This document shows positions 1 to 6,205 of a stretch of 6,340 bases of DNA, in pieces. The notes below the pieces were generated by a model that was given only the letters and a program-made list of their open reading frames with translations, was not told where the DNA came from and searched no databases. Position 1 is the stretch's first letter, and the number at the start of each line of letters is the position of its first letter. The position numbers and the translations under genes are program-made. Source of the stretch: Oscillospiraceae bacterium (lineage in GTDB: Bacteria > Bacillota > Clostridia > Oscillospirales > Ruminococcaceae); contig WQXP01000072.1 in assembly GCA_009784765.1 (NCBI GenBank), positions 1-6,340 on the forward strand, written 5' to 3'.

Positions 1-2814
1 GAAGTTTATGGGATACTGCACCCCGTTAATGCTGATTGAGGTAACGCTCACTCGAGCATCCGCAAATTGTGCCGGGGCAGGAGAAACACCCACAAAGCCG
101 TCAGGCCAATTGAGTGTCGCTCCCTCCGACATGAGTGCCAAACTCACAAGCTGGTCTGTCGCAGGGGTGTTTAGCGCAAGCGTCGCCGTGTAAGCCCCGT
201 TTTCACTGATTTGTACTACAGGGCCGAAATAATGCTGCCATGTTACCGTATCACGCCCAACTAACCGCACAGGCGCGACTGCTCGCGGAGGTTCGGGAGG
301 GGGCAGACGCGGGTCGCGAATCACTGACCAGTCGCCGGTGCGGGAGCGGGTTTGAACCTGTTCGCGAACCATATGCGTAACTTCGACTGTTTGTAAGGTG
401 TTCCCGCGGCTGTCACAAAGCCTGAGCGTTTCGCGGAAAGAAAGGTTAAAATTCGTCCTCACGCCTTTGTGAGTACGCGCGTGGTCGGCAGAGCGTGTAT
501 TATCGCTCATAGGTACAAACAAAGTCTGACCCGGGCGGACAATCACAGGCGGAAGCCGCCACTTGTGCGGGTCGTTGCTGTCGGTGAGGTACAACCCCCG
601 CCCTGATATGCTGCGCGTTGTCGGATTATGGAGTTCGAGAAAATCCCCCCCTGCCGCTTTCACCATGGTTATTTGCAAATTAGCAGTCGGGCATTCGGCG
701 AAGTGTAGTTGCACATTTCGCGATGAGCCAATCGCCAAGCGCATAACCCCGTCTGCGGTAGGCGCGATTTGTGTTCCGTCAACAATCCAGTGGCTGACAA
801 CGTACCCTGGATACGGTTTCGCTGTAATCGCGATTTGCGTTCCGCCGTAATAGTTACCCGTAACACTCGTGCTTTCGTGAACTATACGTGCGTTCATGAC
901 TGCACTTCCACCGCGCGAAGTCGTGAAATTCACAGCGTGTCGAGTTCCGGCGGGAAAGTCGAGACCGCTGTTAGTCGCCGCGCCGAAAGGCTGCCCGATA
1001 AAGTTGAGCATATGTGCAGGTCTGTCTTGCATAAAAGCCCGCATTTGCACCCGCGATGTATCGAAAGTGTCTAAATTCGGCCAACCCGGAGAGTTCGGCA
1101 TAAAGATATTGGCATTCGCCGCATATACGTGTTCATTGTGAATACGCGATATGTGGCGGTCTAAGGTCGCTGTCGCGTTTTGCGGTGTCATAACACCGTC
1201 GCGCAAATCAGAGAGCGTATTCGCGAAACGCCCGCGCATTTCCGGGCGTTGCAGAACACTGTTGAGGATTGCAGAAGACCCCTGCCACTGAGGATTAGCT
1301 GCCCCTCCACCTCCGCGCAGAACATTATGAATGGTATTGATACTCGCGAGTGAGCCGTTATAGATATTAAAACTCGCTTCCAAATCATGAGGCATCCACC
1401 GCCACTTACCGTCCCGCAGATGGGGGTGTAAATCGGGGTCATCGCGTTCGGCATCTGTCGGGAAATATCGCCACATTTCCATATTATGATTAGGCCAGTC
1501 AAGGTTTTGAATGTATACGTTGAAGGCGTAGTACAGCATTAGATTTTCTATGCACACCCGCGACGAGAAATCTGCCCAGCGTGTTTCGTCTGTAAGCCCG
1601 CCCTGCGCCATTCGGAACAGTGCCCGCCAATCAGAGACTGCGTCCGGCTCTCCTTCCCACCATTCGTTGCCGTAACCGCTTTCCGAGCCGCCGAGAGTAC
1701 GGAATCGCTCCGTTTCACCGCCATATTTGCGGCGCAGATGATTTTCGGTTCGCGGCGTTTTAAGCCAAGATACGCCGTAATAATTCCCGTTAAGGAAAAT
1801 CGCAGCAGGAGTATGATTCTGCGTATCGTTAATACCCGCTTGCCGCAGTAAATTCTGCGCGACTTCGTCGCGTATGAAGCCCTCATAACGGTCGCTTCCG
1901 CCGTTGCGCAGCCGAACACGACGATAGCTGTTCATTATGTTACCGTCGGGCAGACGCTCATCACCGAAGAACGGAAAATCAAACCTGTGAACGCCGTAGT
2001 CTTCCTCACGGGCGTAGAGTTCAATGCTTTTTTGCTCGTGTGCCCGTGAGTATCCTCCTTTGATGCGCATTCCCGCTCTTTGTGAAATGACCGATGTTCC
2101 GCAAGGCAGAAACACCTCCATATGTACCTCACGCTCTGATTCCCTTCCGCGCCGATTGAAGTTTGCAGGGCGGTCGGGGTTGATTTCGCCGCGTCCTCCG
2201 GGAAACATCTCCCAATCCGGGCCCGGGCGGGGCGGTCTGCCCATTCGGCGTGTGAAATCGTCAATCCAGTCTTGCCTGTCAACCCCTTCAACCATTACTC
2301 CGTCATTATGGCTAAAAAGCCCGTGAGGGTCTCCGTTAAGTACAAAGATGAGTGTGTCCTCGCAAAAGCGTGAATCAATGCTCAGCCCGGTAACGAAGTT
2401 ATGGGTTACGACGGGGGAAATCTCGCTCCCGCGGACAGCAAAGGCGCGAACACTCGTTACACGTACAGAAACGCCTGCTTCAATCAGAAGCGGCGTGGTG
2501 TAAACTATATTGCTCGCAGGAGTAACGCCTCCTTTGAACACCTGCCAATCTCGCGGACATTGAGAGGTAGGTTCGCCGTTGAGAGTATAGAAAATGGTTG
2601 TGTTATCTCGTGAGGCTCCGAGGGAAAGCTGAAACGACTCGCCGAAAAAGCCTGATTCGTGCGAGAAAATGACTCGCAGCGGCGCAGATTGCGGTGCTGA
2701 AGCTGCTGCCACCTCTGCTCTGCTTGCCGTTATACTGTTCGGTGCTTCACCGACTAAGCCTAAGAACAATCCCGCAAGAATAAGCAAAGCACTGATTTTC
2801 GTTCTCATTTTCAT
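1..2814 (-). CDS. Secreted multidomain CotH-kinase-family protein (3' end missing)
   Basis: 938 codons open from the ATG at 2814 to the window edge; the stop lies outside. Residues 1-30 are a Sec signal peptide (MKMRTK, then a Leu/Ala/Gly core). Residues 50-141 resemble the chitobiase/hexosaminidase C-terminal beta domain (IFYTLNGEPTS at 74-84, VRAFAVRGSEIS). Residues 245-482 are the CotH kinase fold: MRIKGGYSR with K262, VRLRNGGSD (300-308), FLNGNYYGVSWLK (340-352), DWPNHN (439-444) and KWRWMPHDLEASF (470-482). D439 and D477 probably correspond to the two catalytic/metal Asp residues known in Bacillus CotH. Residues about 633-707 look like a bacterial (InlB-B-type) beta repeat (YYGGTQIAITA, YVVSHWIVDG). 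Residues about 712-820 look like a lamin-tail domain (FLELHNPTT, LYLTD, HKWRLP). CotH proteins phosphorylate Ser/Thr on protein partners; large secreted versions in gut Clostridia are mostly uncharacterised. It has its own promoter and no LTSTP leader, so a link to the upstream unit is unproven. Confidence 0.9.
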   Translation of the reverse strand, partial: MKMRTKISALLILAGLFLGLVGEAPNSITASRAEVAAASAPQSAPLRVIFSHESGFFGESFQLSLGASRDNTTIFYTLNGEPTSQCPRDWQVFKGGVTPASNIVYTTPLLIEAGVSVRVTSVRAFAVRGSEISPVVTHNFVTGLSIDSRFCEDTLIFVLNGDPHGLFSHNDGVMVEGVDRQDWIDDFTRRMGRPPRPGPDWEMFPGGRGEINPDRPANFNRRGRESEREVHMEVFLPCGTSVISQRAGMRIKGGYSRAHEQKSIELYAREEDYGVHRFDFPFFGDERLPDGNIMNSYRRVRLRNGGSDRYEGFIRDEVAQNLLRQAGINDTQNHTPAAIFLNGNYYGVSWLKTPRTENHLRRKYGGETERFRTLGGSESGYGNEWWEGEPDAVSDWRALFRMAQGGLTDETRWADFSSRVCIENLMLYYAFNVYIQNLDWPNHNMEMWRYFPTDAERDDPDLHPHLRDGKWRWMPHDLEASFNIYNGSLASINTIHNVLRGGGGAANPQWQGSSAILNSVLQRPEMRGRFANTLSDLRDGVMTPQNATATLDRHISRIHNEHVYAANANIFMPNSPGWPNLDTFDTSRVQMRAFMQDRPAHMLNFIGQPFGAATNSGLDFPAGTRHAVNFTTSRGGSAVMNARIVHESTSVTGNYYGGTQIAITAKPYPGYVVSHWIVDGTQIAPTADGVMRLAIGSSRNVQLHFAECPTANLQITMVKAAGGDFLELHNPTTRSISGRGLYLTDSNDPHKWRLPPVIVRPGQTLFVPMSDNTRSADHARTHKGVRTNFNLSFRETLRLCDSRGNTLQTVEVTHMVREQVQTRSRTGDWSVIRDPRLPPPEPPRAVAPVRLVGRDTVTWQHYFGPVVQISENGAYTATLALNTPATDQLVSLALMSEGATLNWPDGFVGVSPAPAQFADARVSVTSISINGVQYPINF

Positions 2815-2821
2815 GATTATA

Positions 2822-2829
2822 CCCCTCTC
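2822..2829 (-). promoter_or_regulatory. Ribosome binding site of the CotH gene
   Basis: GAGAGGGG on the minus strand, seven bases before the ATG at 2814. It favours that ATG over the in-frame ATG two codons later (2808). Confidence 0.7.
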
Positions 2830-2846
2830 TTTACACTCTCTTTACA
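2825..2846 (-). repeat. Perfect 11-base tandem duplication in the CotH 5' leader
   Basis: On the minus strand TGTAAAGAGAG occurs twice back to back (2846-2836 and 2835-2825), directly after the promoter -10. The second copy overlaps the ribosome binding site. The duplication could be a replication slip, or it could supply a second, weaker Shine-Dalgarno-like GAGAG or a regulator site. Confidence 0.85.
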
Positions 2847-2848
2847 TT

Positions 2849-2877
2849 AGTATAACAGTTTTTTTAGCAAATGTCAA
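2849..2877 (-). promoter_or_regulatory. Near-consensus extended -10 sigma-A promoter for the CotH gene
   Basis: On the minus strand, TTGACA (2877-2872), a 17-base spacer, then TATACT (2854-2849), with a TG one base upstream of the -10 (extended -10). Six of six matches at -35 and five of six at -10. The predicted start is near 2842, giving an untranslated leader of about 28 bases. It lies in the 88-base gap after the radical SAM stop codon. The CotH gene can therefore be expressed independently, although no terminator separates the two genes and read-through is possible. Confidence 0.85.
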
Positions 2878-2902
2878 GCAGAGGAGTGAAAATAAATCCA
2901 AA

Positions 2903-4045
2903 CTATCGCCTCGCGCTAATATCCTCTACAAGCGACATAATCGGGTACAGTTCGTTGTAGTGCTTCTGAATAAACAACGCGCTGTCGGCATTATAGAGGG
3001 TTTCGGCGGCATAGTCCGCAAGAGGGGTGAGCAGTTGCTCATGGGCACACTGAACGGGGTTCACATCAGCAGTATATTCGAGGAGGGCTGCGCTTGTGTC
3101 GGCTTGCGAAGCGCAAACCAAGCTGTCATAAGCGTAGTTACAGCGATTGAGAATAGCACAATCGCGGCAGTTTTCGGGAGGAATATACGCGTATTTGAGG
3201 ATATGAGCTCGCTTTTCTTCATTCACCCCCGCGAAAACATCACCTATTTTGAATGCCTCTTCGCCTAAATAGCGCGAACTGTAGTACAGCGAGCCGTCGG
3301 TGTCAACAGATGGCTGATTCATCGACATTCGAATGCGGTCTAAGTTATACTTCTCTCCTTTGAGGTGGGACAAGACTTTCGCGTCAATGGGTGAAAGATA
3401 AAACTTCTCCTCCGCTTTCGTCCACTCGATGTACATTTCTGCCATTTTCGCATACTCGCCGCGCAAGATTTCGAGTACCTCGGGAGTCCAGGGGGCTTTT
3501 CTGTCATAGTTGTGCGAAATATGCAGATACTTAAAGCCGCTGTCGTGCAAGAAGCGCATCATGTCGGCGGCTTTGTGAACTGTAGAGGGGTCTGTAACGC
3601 TCATTCCGATTGCATAGGGCTGGTACTTGAGCAAAAGCGGGATTTTGTCTTGCAAATGCGCGAAAGTCGGCTGCCCGTCCTTTGTGAGGCGGCAATCGTC
3701 CTGCGACGGGCCGTCGTGAGAGAACCCAATCGTGAGGTTGTGGATTTTCGCAAAGTCAAGAAACTCCCCGTCTAAGAGCATACCGTTAGTCGTCATCTTG
3801 TAATAGAAGTTGTGCCCTGTCTTTTTGCGCAAGCTCTGTGAATACTCGACTGTATCGTATATGAGTTGCCGCTCAAGAAGCGGCTCTCCACCGTAGAAAA
3901 GCAGCCCCGACGTTTTTACACCCTGCATTCCGAGACGCACGGCGGCGAACGCGATTTCCCGCGTCATGCTCTCATTGCCGTGGTCTACGAAGCAGTACGA
4001 GCAGTTCAGGTTACAGCGATTGGTGAGGTGTAAAGTCAGTTGCAT
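2903..4045 (-). CDS. Radical SAM enzyme with SPASM-like C-terminal region, probable peptide/protein maturase
   Basis: 380 residues, complete. The N-terminus MQLTLHLTNRCNLNCSYCFV carries the canonical C-x3-C-x2-C site (C11, C15, C18) for the SAM-binding [4Fe-4S] cluster. The SAM-site GGEP follows at 52-55, TTNG at 85-88, and FSHDGP at 108-113 in the place of the usual SIDGP. The C-terminal half has a Cys-rich region like SPASM/twitch auxiliary cluster domains: C293-x2-C296-x5-C302-x8-C311, then C333. Such enzymes cleave SAM to a 5'-deoxyadenosyl radical and modify ribosomal peptides or enzyme subunits in the cytoplasm, for example forming thioether, C-C or cyclophane links. Anaerobic sulfatase maturases share this architecture, but no sulfatase is present here. 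The one-base overlap with the lipoprotein-like gene points to that protein and its paralogue as substrates. The reaction type cannot be told from sequence. No separate RiPP recognition domain is evident at the N-terminus. Confidence 0.93.
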   Translation of the reverse strand: MQLTLHLTNRCNLNCSYCFVDHGNESMTREIAFAAVRLGMQGVKTSGLLFYGGEPLLERQLIYDTVEYSQSLRKKTGHNFYYKMTTNGMLLDGEFLDFAKIHNLTIGFSHDGPSQDDCRLTKDGQPTFAHLQDKIPLLLKYQPYAIGMSVTDPSTVHKAADMMRFLHDSGFKYLHISHNYDRKAPWTPEVLEILRGEYAKMAEMYIEWTKAEEKFYLSPIDAKVLSHLKGEKYNLDRIRMSMNQPSVDTDGSLYYSSRYLGEEAFKIGDVFAGVNEEKRAHILKYAYIPPENCRDCAILNRCNYAYDSLVCASQADTSAALLEYTADVNPVQCAHEQLLTPLADYAAETLYNADSALFIQKHYNELYPIMSLVEDISARR

Positions 4046-4782
4046 TACAGTACTCCTTGTTGTTTTAGTTGTTCCACGAATGCGTCGATTTGTTCCTCAA
4101 GATTTGCCTCAAGTTGGGGGCGAGGGTTTTCTTCTTCCGCCCATGCGTGTTGCGTGTAGAACACGCCCACATGGTCGAGGCTTGTGTGGTTTATAAAATC
4201 CTCCGCCACATACTCCGCGAGTTCGTGGGGCGGCGGGCTGAATCCCGGATAGCTTTCTTGCGAGTTCATGAGCGTAATCGCGACGTTGCGTCCGCTATCG
4301 AACAAATCAAGGTTGAGCTTATCTAAAGCACCCCACATTTCGTCGCCGTTGGGATAGCTGTATTCAGGAACACTTTCGCCGAATCGCAATCCTGCTTCTT
4401 CCAACCGAGCGCGAATCATTCCTAAAGCCTCCTGTTCCGTAAAATACACGACGTAAACTGCCGAGCCCGAGCCGCCGCTGTGAAGCCGTCGCTCTAACTC
4501 CTCGCGCAGAACTTCGTGGGGAACAAAAGGCACGACTTCCTGCTCTGTGGACTGCGTAACATAGATTGCCGCTCCCGAACCGCCGTGGTGCGGTCTGAAA
4601 TCGTCGCACCCTGCAAGGCTGACTGTCCCTACAATCCCCGCACAGGCGAGAATTGCCGTGTTCCGCTTCCACCGACGCGGCATTCGCTTCAGGAGCGTGC
4701 TGTCCTCACGCGCCTCCGCAAATGTCGGGATTTTCGGTGGGTTGTACTCCCTCATAGGAGTTGATGTTAGTTGAGTTTTCAT
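4045..4782 (-). CDS. Putative lipoprotein with two GG-Y modules, candidate radical SAM substrate (paralogue B)
   Basis: 245 residues. Residues 1-40 repeat the conserved N-terminal segment (LTSTPMREYNPPKIPT, A-R-E-D, LLKRMPRRWKR). Residues 41-59 are hydrophobic and end in a lipobox, LAGC with C59, predicting a lipid-anchored exported protein with an unusually long n-region. Two GG modules follow directly: HHGGSGAAIYVTQSTEQE (65-82, degenerate) and HSGGSGSAVYVVYFTEQEA (101-119). The rest (135-220) contains LDLFDSGRNVAITLMN, which aligns loosely with the middle domain of the upstream paralogue. Both share the helix RPQLEA-L--QIDAF (here 221-235), which lies near the C-terminus of this protein. 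The gene overlaps the upstream gene by four bases and the radical SAM gene by one, so it should be made together with the enzyme. A substrate role for the radical SAM protein is inferred from context and repeats; the family name is unknown to me. Confidence 0.88.
   Translation of the reverse strand: MKTQLTSTPMREYNPPKIPTFAEAREDSTLLKRMPRRWKRNTAILACAGIVGTVSLAGCDDFRPHHGGSGAAIYVTQSTEQEVVPFVPHEVLREELERRLHSGGSGSAVYVVYFTEQEALGMIRARLEEAGLRFGESVPEYSYPNGDEMWGALDKLNLDLFDSGRNVAITLMNSQESYPGFSPPPHELAEYVAEDFINHTSLDHVGVFYTQHAWAEEENPRPQLEANLEEQIDAFVEQLKQQGVL
4053..4058 (-). promoter_or_regulatory. Ribosome binding site for the radical SAM gene, inside the preceding gene
   Basis: AAGGAG on the minus strand, seven bases before the ATG at 4045 and inside the final codons of the lipoprotein-like gene. 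The TAATG stop/start overlap puts enzyme and substrate candidate in tight translational coupling. Confidence 0.8.
4381..4590 (-). repeat. Two adjacent GG-Y modules in the 245-residue protein
   Basis: Module 1 (residues 65-100, bases 4590-4483) begins HHGGSG, keeps A-x-Y-V and S-T-E-Q-E, then diverges. Module 2 (residues 101-134, bases 4482-4381) begins HSGGSG and keeps the full Y-V-V-Y-F-T-E-Q-E-A plus the helix ending L-E-E-A-G-L-R-F. They lie back to back after the lipobox. Together with the two copies in the upstream gene they define the consensus [H/D]-x-G-G-[S/T]-G-x-A-x-Y-V. Confidence 0.85.
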
Positions 4783-6179
4783 GTGTCAGTCCTCCCTTGT
4801 TGTATCATTTCGATATAATTTTTCACCATTTCGGTGAATTCGTTCTTAATTTCATCATGTTCATCTTGGGAAACCTCTTCTTTTCCGTCATATGGCTCAA
4901 ATATATCCCAAAAATCACTGATTGCATCACTGAGAGTGCCACACTCATAATCAAGCCCCGCCTCTGATAATTGCGCGTGCAGAACGCTCAGCATTTCCTG
5001 TTCCGTGAGGTACACAACGTAACTCGCAAAGCCCGAACCGCCGTAATCACCGTGATAGCAGTAGCAATCGCCGTCAAATATACTCAGACAATGGAATTTC
5101 TTCAACCGCTCAAGAAAAGCGTCAATTTGCGTGTCTAACCGCGCCTCAAGTTGCGGGCGGGCAGTGGCTTTCAGGCGCGTTATGAGTTCTTGTGTCTGTT
5201 CGTTGGGGTTTATAAGATTGATTTGTCCGCTCGTCATCATATTACCCACATCGACTTCGATTCGAGTGGTGAAAACACCAAATGTAGCATCCCACAGCTT
5301 GTTCTCTTGCGCTAAGTTCTCGAGTTCTGTCGCCGCCTCTGCGTTTGTTACAACCCCGAAATCGCCGCGCCTGACCGCAATCCCGACATCGTGCCACCTG
5401 TCATACAAAACAGGAACGGCTGTCACATTTCGCGTAATCTTTCCTTGATTGCACTGCACACGGCTAAGCCACATACAATTATTCGCAATGCGCTGTAGCT
5501 CCTGCGGAGTAATGTTTTCGAGATTATCGCCGTTAGCTTCCCACCAATCGCCGCAAATTCCGCATTTGTCTGCCCGCGAAAACTCGGCGGTAAAATCGGG
5601 CGGCTCAGCAAGGGGGGCGTTGCGATTCCATCGCTCAGTCCTGAATCGTAACCCCTTTTCCTCTAAGCGGGAGCGAATGTAGTTAATCGCCTCTTGCTCT
5701 GTGAAATACACCACATAGCTCGCGAATCCTGTGCCGCCGTAATGTGCAGTGAGTTCAATCCCCTGCGCGTCGGCGGATTTCCATGATTCTTGCGAAAAAG
5801 ACCGATTACAAGTATTGTCGCGTTTCGCAGGAACGCGCCGCACAGTGATTTGCTCTGCGTCGCCCCTCCCCACTGCTCGGCGTGTTACGTTCTGCAAAAC
5901 CTGCCGCGAACAACAAAAGCACCGCACTCTCTCCGCAGAGCGCGTAATCGTCCCCACAATCGGCTCATTCGCCGACTGCCCTTGCGCTGCTGCTCCTGCT
6001 CCCCCGAATGCCATACTCCCCACCATACTCCCTGTCATTGCGGCACAGGCAAGCACAGCCGCAGACTTACGCCAGCGTCGCGGCATTGTTTTGAGGAAAG
6101 CCTTGTCCTCTCGCGCCTGCGCAAGGGTCGGGATTTTCGGCGCGTTGTAGGATTTAAGCGGGGTTGATGTTAGTTTCAT
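4779..6179 (-). CDS. Secreted two-module protein, putative radical SAM substrate (paralogue A)
   Basis: 466 residues from the ATG at 6179. I do not recognise a named family. Residues 1-38 form a charged/polar segment (MKLTSTPLKSYNAPKIPT, then A-Q-A-R-E-D and MPRRW) almost matching the N-terminus of the gene downstream. Residues 39-66 are a hydrophobic Ala/Gly/Met signal-like stretch without a lipobox. Residues 69-140 are basic with a CFCC cluster (87-90) and C124, absent from the paralogue. A first module HYGGTGFASYVVYFTEQEA begins at residue 146. A middle domain with CGIC (206-209) and a helical ARPQLEARLDTQIDAFLERL (340-359) follow. A second module with DYGGSGFASYVVYLTEQEM begins at 378, after a CYC motif (372-374). 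The C-terminal 55 residues are acidic. It overlaps the next gene by four bases (ATGA). The duplicated Gly-rich modules, the shared N-terminus and the coupled radical SAM gene suggest a modified exported substrate; this is inference. It could instead be an ordinary exported protein family. Confidence 0.85.
   Translation of the reverse strand: MKLTSTPLKSYNAPKIPTLAQAREDKAFLKTMPRRWRKSAAVLACAAMTGSMVGSMAFGGAGAAAQGQSANEPIVGTITRSAERVRCFCCSRQVLQNVTRRAVGRGDAEQITVRRVPAKRDNTCNRSFSQESWKSADAQGIELTAHYGGTGFASYVVYFTEQEAINYIRSRLEEKGLRFRTERWNRNAPLAEPPDFTAEFSRADKCGICGDWWEANGDNLENITPQELQRIANNCMWLSRVQCNQGKITRNVTAVPVLYDRWHDVGIAVRRGDFGVVTNAEAATELENLAQENKLWDATFGVFTTRIEVDVGNMMTSGQINLINPNEQTQELITRLKATARPQLEARLDTQIDAFLERLKKFHCLSIFDGDCYCYHGDYGGSGFASYVVYLTEQEMLSVLHAQLSEAGLDYECGTLSDAISDFWDIFEPYDGKEEVSQDEHDEIKNEFTEMVKNYIEMIQQGRTDT
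4790..4796 (-). promoter_or_regulatory. Ribosome binding site for the lipoprotein-like paralogue, inside the preceding gene
   Basis: GGGAGGA on the minus strand, seven bases before the ATG at 4782 and within the last codons of the preceding gene. With the ATGA stop/start overlap this indicates translational coupling. It also confirms the start that aligns the two shared N-termini. Confidence 0.8.
4947..5048 (-). repeat. GG-Y module copy 2 of the 466-residue protein
   Basis: Residues 378-411, starting DYGGSG, then FASYVVYLTEQEM, then a helix ending L-S-E-A-G-L-D-Y. The leading His of the other copies is replaced by Asp, although a His lies two residues earlier (H376). It is preceded by CYCYHG, so this copy sits next to two cysteines. 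Confidence 0.8.
5643..5744 (-). repeat. GG-Y module copy 1 of the 466-residue protein
   Basis: Residues 146-179, starting HYGGTG, then FASYVVYFTEQEA, then an amphipathic helix ending L-E-E-K-G-L-R-F. It matches the second module of the paralogue almost residue for residue (Y-V-V-Y-F-T-E-Q-E-A, I-R-x-R-L-E-E-x-G-L-R-F). This is the best preserved copy together with the one at 4381-4482. Confidence 0.85.
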
Positions 6180-6186
6180 GATTGAC

Positions 6187-6194
6187 ACTCCTTT
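6187..6194 (-). promoter_or_regulatory. Ribosome binding site fixing the start of the 466-residue protein
   Basis: AAAGGAGT on the minus strand, eight bases upstream of the ATG at 6179. It decides the start: an in-frame ATG at 6221 would add 14 residues, but it lies inside the heptamer repeats without a comparable site. Only the 6179 start also aligns the N-terminus with that of the paralogue at 4782. Confidence 0.8.
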
Positions 6195-6205
6195 GTAATC
6201 TAAAT

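Noticed and set aside
1188..2291. Minus-strand open frames of 104-123 codons in another frame
   Set aside because: They are out-of-frame shadows of the CotH gene, whose own frame is open across the whole region and shows clear domain motifs.
2816..2821. Perfect TATAAT on the minus strand just before the CotH start codon
   Set aside because: No -35-like hexamer lies 16-18 bases upstream, and a transcript from it would start inside the coding region. The TTGACA-N17-TATACT pair is the better promoter.
2669..3268. Plus-strand open frame of 199 codons spanning the gap between the radical SAM and CotH genes
   Set aside because: It is antisense to the CotH signal peptide, the promoter and the radical SAM C-terminus. 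Its hydrophobic run comes from the AT-rich promoter and Leu codons read backwards, and there is no convincing start site.
2903..4045. Anaerobic sulfatase-maturating enzyme
   Set aside because: The architecture is similar, but no sulfatase gene or C/S-x-P-x-R sulfatase motif was seen in the neighbouring proteins.
5749..6167. Two overlapping plus-strand open frames of 125-133 codons
   Set aside because: They lie wholly antisense to the well-supported 466-residue gene. Their composition is Arg/Ser/Cys-rich as expected for a shadow, with no family resemblance.
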